From contig JANWHI010000032.1 of NCBI GenBank assembly GCA_025450495.1, positions 1 to 30,707 on the forward strand: a stretch of DNA of 30,707 bases, written 5' to 3'. Source of the DNA: Candidatus Dormiibacter sp. Lineage in GTDB: Bacteria > Chloroflexota > Dormibacteria > UBA8260. The translations under genes were made by a program, and so were the position numbers. Below are positions 1-6,225 of the stretch, piece by piece (position 1 is the stretch's first letter; every line of letters begins with the position of its first letter). The notes beneath the pieces are model-generated. The model was given only the letters and a program-made list of their open reading frames with translations, ran no database searches and was not told where the DNA came from.

Positions 1-494
1 GGATCGAGCGAATCGACCGTGTATTCCTGCAGCCCGACGCTCCACCGATCAACCCTGAGGCCGAGGCGGCCATCCTCGACGCCGAGCTGGTCATCGTCGG
101 CCCTGGATCGCTGTACACCTCGATCCTGCCCAACCTCCTCGTCGACGGCATGGTGGAGGTCCTGCGCGCCACCCCGGCGGTCAAGGTCTACGTCTGCAAC
201 GTGGCCAGCCAGCCCGGCGAGACCATGGGCTACACCGTCAGCGAGCACCTCACCGCCATCGAGGACCACGTCGGCGGCAACCTCTTCGACTACGTGATCG
301 TCAACAGCAACCTGGCCCCAGCCCTGCCGGCGTCAGCACAGGCGGCGGGGACATCGCGCATCCTCTTCGACCGCGACGAGGCGTCCAAGAAGCCCGTCCA
401 CTACATCCTCGCCGACGTCGTGTCGCCGGCGGTATCGTCGCACCATGATCCGGAGAAGCTGGCTCGGGTGATCATGAAGCGCATCTGGCGCTAG
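1..494 (+). CDS. yvcK: YvcK/CofD-like protein (gluconeogenesis factor family), C-terminal part
   Basis: The reading frame is open from the left edge, so only about 163 C-terminal residues are present. They contain the family core: VFLQP near the edge, then AELVIVGPGSLYTSILPNLL, then YVCNVASQPGETMGYT followed by an H. These match the nucleotide-sugar-binding YvcK/CofD-like proteins. In Bacillus and Mycobacterium relatives the protein binds UDP-sugars and links carbon metabolism to peptidoglycan synthesis; that role is known for the family and not shown here. The C-terminus ends IMKRIWR. The gene is normally followed by whiA, but here the next gene is convergent, so any rapZ-yvcK-whiA order is broken on this side. 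The structured repeat copy 1 begins 26 nt after the stop. Confidence 0.9.
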   Translation, partial: IERIDRVFLQPDAPPINPEAEAAILDAELVIVGPGSLYTSILPNLLVDGMVEVLRATPAVKVYVCNVASQPGETMGYTVSEHLTAIEDHVGGNLFDYVIVNSNLAPALPASAQAAGTSRILFDRDEASKKPVHYILADVVSPAVSSHHDPEKLARVIMKRIWR

Positions 495-520
495 GGCCTG
501 AGGAACGGCGTAGCCAAGCC

Positions 521-641
521 GGGGGAGGGGTGCGTCATGCTCCGGTCGCTGTCCTCGCGGGCGCTTCGGAGCCCCTCGGCTTCGCCGAGTCGGTCTCCTC
601 GCTGCTGCGGATGCTCCCTACGCATGACCCACCCCTCCCCC
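521..641 (-). repeat. Structured repeat element, copy 1 (120-nt family)
   Basis: Long imperfect inverted repeat. Arms 521-540 and 622-641 pair at 19 of 20 positions and enclose 81 nt. Read on the minus strand, the interior has GAGGAGA (plus 594-600), a 6-bp hairpin CTCGGC/GCCGAG with a 3-nt loop (575-589), and GCTCCGAA (plus 565-572). The same order and spacing occur at 7560-7594. The copy lies in the 274-bp convergent gap between yvcK and the femAB-type gene, in the sense orientation of the latter. It may be a bidirectional terminator, a small RNA or a mobile palindromic element. The sequence shows the repeat and fold; the function is unknown. Confidence 0.65.
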
Positions 642-666
642 TCTCGGTCGTGACGGTTCCCTTGCG

Positions 667-758
667 GGGGCAGGCAACTCCTGGAGAGCGGGCGCTTTGT
701 CGGCGGACCAGCGCCGCATCGTCCGTCTCACCGGGCTCCGAAGCGATGATGCCTCCCC
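667..758 (+). repeat. Possible degenerate third copy of the structured repeat
   Basis: This stretch carries GGGCTCCGAAGCG at 733-745, identical to the minus-strand word at 562-574 in copy 1. It has a GGAG at 683-686 that could pair with CTCC at 736-739, a GGCGCT/AGCGCC hairpin around 691-713, and a short closing stem (GGGG-C-AGGCA at 667-676 with TGCCTCCCC at 750-758). The interior is longer than in the other copies and the GAGGAGA word is missing. The 13-nt identity also forms an inverted repeat across the whole yvcK-femAB gap. It may be a decayed copy or a separate fold. Confidence 0.3.
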
Positions 759-768
759 TTCCATACCC

Positions 769-1809
769 TCAGTACAGGAGGTCGTGGTGGAGCCGCCAGC
801 GCAGGCGTTGGGTGGCCGTTTCACCGAAGCGCTGCCAGGCGGCGTAGGCGCGCGGGCGTACTGGTAGATCCCAGGTGCCGACGAAGTCAGTGATGCGGTC
901 GCTGAACCCGGACTTGAAGCGGTAGATGCCGTAGAGAGGATGGCGTTCGGTGAGCTGTGAGGAGGGCGGCACCGCCACCAGGTCGTAGCGACACACCCCG
1001 CGGTGACGCAGCCAGCGCATCACCTCCCACTGCAGCAGGTGCGGGGCCATCAGGTCGCTGTGCAACTTGGTGGAACCGCCGTCCTTGTACCAGGCGCGCT
1101 CGCCGAGGTGGATGGCGTAGAGGCCGGCGAGGACCTCGCCCTGCCACGACGCGAAGAACAGCTGTCCCTGCCCGCTCGCCGCCTGCAGCTCCCAGTACTG
1201 CTGGAAATAGCGCGCGCTGCGCAGCACGAACCCGGCGCGATCCTGGGTGGCCAGCATCAGCGAGTACATGGCGTCCATGTTGGCGGCGGTCATGGGCACG
1301 GCCGCCACGGTGACCCCGCGGCGCGCGGCCAGCCGGATGTTGTAGCGCGTCTTGGGCTTGAAGGATGCGAGCAGCGCGTCCTCCTCGCGATCGAGGTCGA
1401 CGACGATGGTGGCGCGGCTCATCTGCACGTCGCTCGGTGACTTGCGCAGGCCGGCGGCATACCACGCGCGCTGGTCGGCAGCGGATTCCTCGACCTCCGG
1501 CTCCACCTTGACCAGGAAGGCGCCGCGCAGCGGGGCGCGGTCGGCGAGGACCTCCACAAGGCCGTCAGCGCCGGCGACTCCCGGCCCTTTGGGCGCGTAC
1601 CAGATATCACCAAGGCCGGCAACCCCGCGGCGCAGAAAGAGCACCGCGACGTCTCCGCCGCCCACCTGGGCGATCCAATATGTCGGAGTCCAGCCCCAGC
1701 GTCGCTTGAACTCGCCCCACGCCCTCGTCTGCAGGAACTGTCCGCCGCCGGGGTTGGCTGTCACCAAATCGTCCCACGCAACGATCTCACGACTTGTCGC
1801 CGGCCTCAT
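769..1809 (-). CDS. FemAB/FemX-family peptidoglycan interpeptide bridge aminoacyltransferase
   Basis: A 346-residue protein of the FemAB family (double GNAT fold), which uses aminoacyl-tRNA to add residues to the lipid II stem peptide on the inner face of the membrane. Visible family features are the N-terminal TNPGGGQFLQTRAWGEFKRRWGW block, the central TRYNIRLAARRGV motif (residues about 150-165), and the C-terminal YRFKSGFSDRITDFVGTWDLP block. The length is usual for FemX-like proteins. The ATG at 1809 has only a weak GAGG-like sequence upstream. It is convergent with yvcK and divergent from the HU gene. The added amino acid cannot be read from the sequence, and some members act on other acceptors. 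Confidence 0.85.
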   Translation of the reverse strand: MRPATSREIVAWDDLVTANPGGGQFLQTRAWGEFKRRWGWTPTYWIAQVGGGDVAVLFLRRGVAGLGDIWYAPKGPGVAGADGLVEVLADRAPLRGAFLVKVEPEVEESAADQRAWYAAGLRKSPSDVQMSRATIVVDLDREEDALLASFKPKTRYNIRLAARRGVTVAAVPMTAANMDAMYSLMLATQDRAGFVLRSARYFQQYWELQAASGQGQLFFASWQGEVLAGLYAIHLGERAWYKDGGSTKLHSDLMAPHLLQWEVMRWLRHRGVCRYDLVAVPPSSQLTERHPLYGIYRFKSGFSDRITDFVGTWDLPVRPRAYAAWQRFGETATQRLRWRLHHDLLY

Positions 1810-1911
1810 CTGGCCTCGGACGTGGTGGCCTCGCGCACAGCCGACAACGCGCGCGTACCGAACACCGCGTCACCGTAGCACAGCGCCGGGAGTCGGCACG
1901 TTTTGGTGCGG

Positions 1912-1941
1912 TTGGCAAAAGCCCTTGCGGATCCTTACAAT
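1912..1941 (+). promoter_or_regulatory. Sigma70-type promoter of the HU gene
   Basis: TTGGCA at 1912-1917 and TACAAT at 1936-1941 are separated by 18 bp; each box has one mismatch to the vegetative consensus. The predicted transcript start is near 1948, giving a leader of about 30 nt that contains the GGAG Shine-Dalgarno sequence at 1967-1970. This is the best two-box promoter of a leadered gene in the window. Nothing else is evident in the 168-bp femAB-HU gap. Confidence 0.6.
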
Positions 1942-1977
1942 TCCGCGAGTTCGTGTCGACCCACCTGGAGAAAGATG

Positions 1978-2292
1978 ATGGCCAGTGTTGTCACCCGCGA
2001 TGTTCTTGCCGAGCAGCTCGCGAAGCGCGCCGAGATCACCATGAGCGCCGCGCGCGATGAGGTGCGTTGGTTTTTCGACACCCTGTCGCGCGCGCTCGAA
2101 AAGGGCGATGAGGTGCGCATCCACGGCTTCGGGTCGTTCCGGACAGCGCAGCGTGCGGCGAGGATGGGACGCAACCCGCGCACCGGCGAGGCTGTCCAGG
2201 TGGCGGCACGTCGCGTGGTTCGTTTCGCACCGAGCACCACGTTGAGCAGCGCGCTCAAGGCCAAGGGCGGCAAGCGCAGCAGCAGGAGCTGA
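1978..2292 (+). CDS. HU/IHF-family histone-like DNA-binding protein
   Basis: A 104-residue nucleoid protein that bends DNA as a dimer. The sequence shows the family core: TRDVLAEQLAKRAEIT, then VRWFFDTLSRALEKGDEVRIHGFGSF, then the DNA-contacting arm with RMGRNPRTGEAVQVAARRVVRF. A short basic tail (KAKGGKRSSRS) follows, a feature often seen in high-GC lineages but much shorter than the mycobacterial HupB tail. Two adjacent ATG codons (1975 and 1978) are possible starts; 1978 is preferred because GGAG at 1967-1970 lies 7 nt before it. A good promoter lies upstream and a strong hairpin follows the stop, so the gene looks monocistronic. Confidence 0.93.
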   Translation: MASVVTRDVLAEQLAKRAEITMSAARDEVRWFFDTLSRALEKGDEVRIHGFGSFRTAQRAARMGRNPRTGEAVQVAARRVVRFAPSTTLSSALKAKGGKRSSRS

Positions 2293-2311
2293 CGCCCATC
2301 GCGCGATGAGG

Positions 2312-2337
2312 GGGATCCCGGCGCGGGCCGGGGTCCC
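2312..2337 (+). terminator. Strong GC hairpin after the HU gene
   Basis: An 11-bp stem, GGGATCCCGGC (2312-2322) against GCCGGGGTCCC (2327-2337), has one G-T wobble and a 4-nt loop. It lies 19 nt after the HU stop. No T-run follows, so it would be a U-less terminator or 3'-end stabiliser; it could also sit in the leader of the next gene. Confidence 0.5.
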
Positions 2338-2390
2338 ACGGCGCGCTTGGTGCTGCGCTCCACGATGACGGTGCTGCGAGGATCCTGGTA

Positions 2391-3650
2391 GTGCGCAATC
2401 TGCTTCGCATGGCCACCGTCGTTGTCATCGTCCTCGTGGTCGTGGTGGCGTCGCTGGGCACGGTGCGTCTGGTCGCTGCGTCACCAACGCTGATGGCCAC
2501 CGCCACGGGCGCGGGTCCGTGGGTTCCGGCAGCGGGCACACCGCTGGCGGTGGCAGCGCCACCCCAGGGCAGCCTGGCGGTCGACGCGCTGGTCGGGACC
2601 GCGGCGACACACCTCGTCGCGGCGGATGCCACCACGATCCGGCCGATCGCATCGGTGGCCAAGACGATGACCGCGCTGGTGATCCTCGAGACCCACCCGC
2701 TGCAGCCCGGCGACGCAGGGCCGGTGATCACCATGACCCAACTCGACGTCGACGACTACGTGCGAATCGCTGCTCAGAACGGCTCATTCGTGCCGGTGAG
2801 GGTCGGCGAACAGTTCAGCGAGCACGACCTTCTGATCGGCCTGATGCTCCCCTCGGCGAACAACCTTGCCCTCAGCGCGGCGCGCTGGATCGATGGCAGC
2901 GTCGCGGCTTTCGTGGCTCGGCTCAACACCCGGGCCGCGGCCCTGGGCATGAGCCGCACCCATTTCGCCGACCCGGACGGCCTCGACAGCGCCACGACCT
3001 CGACCGCCGCCGACCTGCTCCGTCTCGCCGCGGCCACGGTGGCCAACCCGACGCTGGTCGCGGTGGTTTCGACTGATACCGCCACCCTCCCTGACGGGAC
3101 CCCTGTCAAGAACCTCGATCGCCTGCTCGTCCTCGAGCCCGGCTGGATCGGCATCAAGACGGGATGGACCCCCGAGGCGTCGGGCTGCCTGCTCTTCGCT
3201 GCGCGCCGGCAGCTGGCCCCCGGGATCCCGGCACTGACCGTCGTGGGGGCTGCGCTCGGCCAGCCGCCTGACCTGACCTCGGGCTGGGCACACCCCGAGC
3301 TCGGCGGCGCGTTCGACGTCGCTCGCACCGCGATGCAAACCGCGCTGGCCGGGTACGCCGCCGTCCGCGTCGGCTCGGGGTCGATCCCGGTGGCGGGCAA
3401 CCTCTCAGCCCCATGGGGCAACTCGGCCCCACTGCTGCTGACCGGAGCGGACCGTGTCGTGCTCGTCCGGCTCGGCGCCACCCTGACCGTGACCCCGGCC
3501 ACGCGACCCGTGGCCGTGCCCGCCCCGGCGGGGACCGACGCCGGCAGCGTGACCGTCTCGGCAGAAGGCACTGTTGTGGGCCGCTGGACGCTGGTCACCG
3601 CCGCCGCGGTCGACGCGCCCTCAGCGTGGTGGCGGCTGGTGCACGGCTGA
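2391..3650 (+). CDS. dacA: D-alanyl-D-alanine carboxypeptidase, S11/PBP5 family
   Basis: A 419-residue exported serine peptidase that trims the terminal D-Ala of peptidoglycan stem peptides. All three penicillin-binding motifs are intact: SVAK (Ser88, Lys91), SAN (155-157) and KTG (256-258, in GIKTGWTPEASG). Residues 8-30 form a hydrophobic signal or anchor. After the catalytic domain comes a beta-rich region (about 335-415) that resembles a PBP5 C-terminal domain. The usual C-terminal amphipathic anchor helix is missing; the protein ends at WWRLVHG, so the N-terminus may be the anchor. The GTG start at 2391 has GAGG 9 nt upstream; an ATG at 2409 is the alternative start. Confidence 0.92.
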   Translation: MRNLLRMATVVVIVLVVVVASLGTVRLVAASPTLMATATGAGPWVPAAGTPLAVAAPPQGSLAVDALVGTAATHLVAADATTIRPIASVAKTMTALVILETHPLQPGDAGPVITMTQLDVDDYVRIAAQNGSFVPVRVGEQFSEHDLLIGLMLPSANNLALSAARWIDGSVAAFVARLNTRAAALGMSRTHFADPDGLDSATTSTAADLLRLAAATVANPTLVAVVSTDTATLPDGTPVKNLDRLLVLEPGWIGIKTGWTPEASGCLLFAARRQLAPGIPALTVVGAALGQPPDLTSGWAHPELGGAFDVARTAMQTALAGYAAVRVGSGSIPVAGNLSAPWGNSAPLLLTGADRVVLVRLGATLTVTPATRPVAVPAPAGTDAGSVTVSAEGTVVGRWTLVTAAAVDAPSAWWRLVHG

Positions 3651-3661
3651 GCGGCGCGGGC

Positions 3662-4027
3662 TCACCAGGCGGCGTCGCTGCGCTCGGCGGCCAGGCGCAG
3701 TGCGGCGAGGGCCTCCTGGTCGCGGGCGCCGAGGTCGGGCGCCAGCCTGATCGACTCGAGCCGGTCGCGCGCGGTCACCAGCTCGACCTCGTGCAGGCCG
3801 AGGTGTGGCTTGGCCACGGGGCGACCGGTGAAGGCCGCCAGCGGTTCGCGCCACTTCTGGCGCAGCGCGCGGGGTGAGAGCTCACCGGCGCGCACCACCA
3901 GCCCGGTCCCGTCGCGGCGGGGACCGAGCCTGAATCGCAGAACGATGCGGCCGCTCTTGGCGCAGCTCTCGCAGCGGCCGTACCGCTCGTCGGGAATCTC
4001 CGGTCGCTTCCGGCAGACGCGGCACAC
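3662..4027 (-). CDS. Small zinc-ribbon protein of unknown function
   Basis: A 121-residue protein whose first residues hold a CRVC...CESC pair (two CxxC knuckles within about 25 residues), a likely single-zinc ribbon. The rest is basic and then helical, with no domain I recognise. The frame is open further upstream, but the GTG at 4027 is chosen because a TAGACT -10 box ends 7 nt before it, as in several other genes here, and because a longer form would run into the divergent promoter of the XRE gene. It starts immediately with the first knuckle (M-C-R-V-C). It is convergent with dacA, with an 11-bp gap. Confidence 0.65.
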   Translation of the reverse strand: MCRVCRKRPEIPDERYGRCESCAKSGRIVLRFRLGPRRDGTGLVVRAGELSPRALRQKWREPLAAFTGRPVAKPHLGLHEVELVTARDRLESIRLAPDLGARDQEALAALRLAAERSDAAW

Positions 4028-4034
4028 GCCCGCC

Positions 4035-4040
4035 AGTCTA
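4035..4040 (-). promoter_or_regulatory. -10 box of the zinc-ribbon gene
   Basis: TAGACT on the minus strand ends 7 nt before the GTG at 4027. No -35 match and no Shine-Dalgarno sequence are seen. This fits a leaderless transcript. Confidence 0.4.
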
Positions 4041-4063
4041 CCCAGCAGCGCCGCCATTCCGCG

Positions 4064-4092
4064 TTGACAAAACCACCTATCCGTCATACCCT
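4064..4092 (+). promoter_or_regulatory. Promoter of the XRE regulator, leaderless type
   Basis: A perfect TTGACA (4064-4069), a 17-bp spacer and TACCCT (4087-4092). The start codon at 4103 lies 10 nt after the -10 box and no Shine-Dalgarno sequence precedes it, so transcription should begin at or within about 2 nt of the ATG. Confidence 0.6.
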
Positions 4093-4102
4093 CGGCCGCG
4101 AT

Positions 4103-4372
4103 ATGAACGTCGAGGTGCGCGCCACCGGACTCCGTGCCATGCGCGAGCGGCACAAGCTCACCCAACGCGAGCTGGCCCGCCGGCTCGGGGTCACCCAGAA
4201 TTACATCCCGGCGCTGGAGGCGGGCACCCGCAATCCGGGCCCCAAGCTGCGCCAGTCGCTGATGCAGCTCTTCCAGTGCGACTTCGAGGATCTCTTCCTG
4301 GTGGTGATGGTCAACCCGGTCAACAAGCGCGAGCAGGTGCTGCGCCCGGAGCAGACCTCAGAGGCGAGCTGA
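4103..4372 (+). CDS. XRE-family helix-turn-helix transcriptional regulator
   Basis: An 89-residue protein made almost only of a Cro/C1-type helix-turn-helix: LRAMRERHKLTQRELARRLG, then VTQNYIPALEAGTRNPGPKL, then a LMQLFQCDFEDLF segment. It has no ligand domain. The ATG at 4103 is chosen over an upstream ATG at 4064 because the latter lies in the -35 box itself. It sits 42 bp before folB on the same strand, but folB has its own -10 box. It could regulate itself, the divergent zinc-ribbon gene or the folate operon; the sequence does not decide this. Confidence 0.88.
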   Translation: MNVEVRATGLRAMRERHKLTQRELARRLGVTQNYIPALEAGTRNPGPKLRQSLMQLFQCDFEDLFLVVMVNPVNKREQVLRPEQTSEAS

Positions 4373-4401
4373 GCGCATCCTGCTCGCCTGTGGCCGCTCC
4401 T

Positions 4402-4407
4402 TACAAT
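4402..4407 (+). promoter_or_regulatory. -10 box of the folB operon
   Basis: TACAAT lies with 7 nt between it and the folB ATG at 4415, so the folate operon transcript is probably leaderless. The -35 region has no clear match. Confidence 0.5.
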
Positions 4408-4414
4408 CGAGGCG

Positions 4415-4789
4415 ATGGCGGATGACCGGTTGCTTCTCGAGGGGCTGCAGTTCTTCGGCCACCATGGCGACGTGGAGGCTGAACGTGCCCTGGGAGGACG
4501 GGTCGACGTCGACGTCGAGATCCACGCCGACCTTCGCCGCGCCGGCCGCAGCGACCAGCTCAGCGACGCGCTCGACTACGTGCGCTGCTACGAGACCGTG
4601 CGGCACGTGGTCGAGACCCGCCAGCACAACCTGCTCGAGACCGTGGCCGAGGAGGTTGCCGGCGCCCTGCTGACCGACGTCCGGATCAGCTCGGTCAGGG
4701 TTCGCGTCGCCAAGCAGCCCCCGATCGCCGGCGTCTTCCATCGCTTCGCGGTCATCATCGAGCGCGACAGGAGGGACGCTGCGCGATGA
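4415..4789 (+). CDS. folB: Dihydroneopterin aldolase
   Basis: A 124-residue FolB. It converts 7,8-dihydroneopterin to 6-hydroxymethyl-dihydropterin and glycolaldehyde in folate synthesis. Family landmarks are visible: LLLEGLQFFGHHGDVEAER with the catalytic-site Glu, LDYVRCYETV, NLLETVAEEVA, and VRVAKQPPI with the conserved Lys. The length is normal. It is the first gene of the folB-folD-unknown-folC operon and its stop overlaps the folD start in an ATGA (4786-4789), which suggests translational coupling. No folP, folK or folE lies in the window. Confidence 0.92.
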   Translation: MADDRLLLEGLQFFGHHGDVEAERALGGRVDVDVEIHADLRRAGRSDQLSDALDYVRCYETVRHVVETRQHNLLETVAEEVAGALLTDVRISSVRVRVAKQPPIAGVFHRFAVIIERDRRDAAR

Positions 4790-5661
4790 GCGCGGTGATC
4801 ATCGACGGCCGGGCCGTGGCCGCCGCGGTGCGTGACCAGCTCGGCGCGCGGATCCGCGAGCTGACGGCCGCCGGGACCACGCCCGGGCTCGGCGCGATCC
4901 TCTGCGGGGATGACCCGGGTTCAGCCGTCTACGTGCGCAACAAGGGGCGGGTCGCGGAGGAGCTCGGCATCCACTTCGACCTGCGCAGGCCGGACATCGG
5001 CAGCAGCACCGACGACATCCTCGAGCTGGTGCACGAGATGAACGAGGACGACCGCATCGATGGCATCCTCGTGCAACTGCCGTTGCCCGCGCAGATCGAC
5101 CCCGACGTCATCCAGGCGGCGACCAGTCCCGACAAGGATGCCGACGGCCTGCATCCGTTCAACTTTGGACGGCTCGCCCAGGGTGCTTCGGCCACGGTGG
5201 TCGCCTGCACACCGTCGGGGTGCATGGAGCTGCTCCGCCGCTACGACGTGCCGCTGCGGGGCGCACGCGCAGTGGTGGTGGGGCGCAGCGCGCTGGTCGG
5301 CCGGCCGCTGGGGATGCTGCTGCTCAACGCCGACTGCACGGTGACGTTCTGCCATTCGCACACCGCCAACCTGGCGTCCGTGTGCCGCCAGGCCGACATC
5401 CTCGTCGCCGCCACCGGACGGCCGGGCACGATCACCGCCGAGTACGTCAAGCCCGGAGCGTGCGTCATCGACGTGGGCACGACGAAGGTCGGCGACAAGC
5501 TCCGCGGTGACGTCGACCGCGAATCCGTCGAACCTGTGGCAGGCTGGCTCACCCCAGTCCCCGGTGGCGTCGGACCGATGACCATCGCCATGCTCATGCA
5601 CAACACCGTCGCGCTCTGCGCGGCACGGCGCGGAGCCATCGTTCCCGCCAGCTCGCGCTGA
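4786..5661 (+). CDS. folD: Bifunctional methylenetetrahydrofolate dehydrogenase/cyclohydrolase
   Basis: A 291-residue cytosolic FolD, which interconverts 5,10-methylene-, 5,10-methenyl- and 10-formyl-tetrahydrofolate using NADP. The active-site YVRNK (Tyr49, Lys53), GILVQLPLP, the KDADGLHPFN motif (from 117), the Rossmann VVVGRSALVGRPLGMLL and the C-terminal TPVPGGVGPMTIAML are all intact. AGGAGGG lies about 9 nt upstream of the ATG. It connects the serine/glycine carbon flow encoded elsewhere in the window (gcvT, gcvH, serA) to formate and purine synthesis. Confidence 0.96.
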   Translation: MSAVIIDGRAVAAAVRDQLGARIRELTAAGTTPGLGAILCGDDPGSAVYVRNKGRVAEELGIHFDLRRPDIGSSTDDILELVHEMNEDDRIDGILVQLPLPAQIDPDVIQAATSPDKDADGLHPFNFGRLAQGASATVVACTPSGCMELLRRYDVPLRGARAVVVGRSALVGRPLGMLLLNADCTVTFCHSHTANLASVCRQADILVAATGRPGTITAEYVKPGACVIDVGTTKVGDKLRGDVDRESVEPVAGWLTPVPGGVGPMTIAMLMHNTVALCAARRGAIVPASSR

Positions 5662-5667
5662 CGCCTG

Positions 5668-6225
5668 ATGGCGAGCCTGCAGCTGCGCTGGTCGGAGCAC
5701 GAGGCACGCAAGCCCTACGCGCGGCCGTTCATGGTCACCTTCGTCAGCGACACCACCGCTCAGCTCGGCAGCGTGGCGGTCAACGGCTCCGATCTGCTGT
5801 ACTGGCGTCAGTTCGTCGCGGCCGTGGCCGCGCTGACCGGCGAGCTTTTCATCCGCGATGACGTCGATTCCGCAGCGGACCCGCAGCGCGCCTGGCTGCA
5901 CAAGTTGACCGAGATGATGCCGCCGGCGCTGGACGTGTCCGTGACCCCGCGGTCCAGCTTCGATCACGATCGTGGCCGCGTGTTCGGGTTCGCCGTCGCC
6001 TGCGCTGACGACCGCAGCGCCATCGTCGATGCCCGCACCCTGCTCGAGTACCAGGAATTCCAGGCCGCGATCGCCCACCAGTGCGGGCTCCTGCTCCGCG
6101 TGGCCGCGGTGGAGGAGGTGGACGACGCGGCCCCCAGGCAGCGCGCGTGGCTGTCGTGGCTCAGCCAGACGGTCTCGCGTCCCGGTGTCGAGGAGGCGAT
6201 GTCACGCGAGTGGCCGTGGCGCTGA
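5668..6225 (+). CDS. Unknown protein with two copies of one domain, inside the folate operon
   Basis: A 185-residue soluble protein that I cannot assign to a family. It is built from two related halves: residues about 21-84 and about 106-169. The clearest pairings are LLYWRQFVAAVAALTGELF against LLEYQEFQAAIAHQCGLLL, and DPQRAWLHKLTEMM against APRQRAWLSWLSQTV. Each half seems to be a beta strand pair followed by helices ending in QRAWL. No catalytic motif or membrane segment is visible. It starts 6 nt after folD and its end overlaps the likely folC start, so it is co-transcribed with folate genes. A link to folate is only suggested by position. Confidence 0.75.
   Translation: MASLQLRWSEHEARKPYARPFMVTFVSDTTAQLGSVAVNGSDLLYWRQFVAAVAALTGELFIRDDVDSAADPQRAWLHKLTEMMPPALDVSVTPRSSFDHDRGRVFGFAVACADDRSAIVDARTLLEYQEFQAAIAHQCGLLLRVAAVEEVDDAAPRQRAWLSWLSQTVSRPGVEEAMSREWPWR

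Noticed and set aside
6081..6209. A longer folC start with a Gly/Arg-rich leader
   Set aside because: FolC proteins begin close to the LERIEALL region; the longer frame overlaps the preceding gene by about 145 nt.
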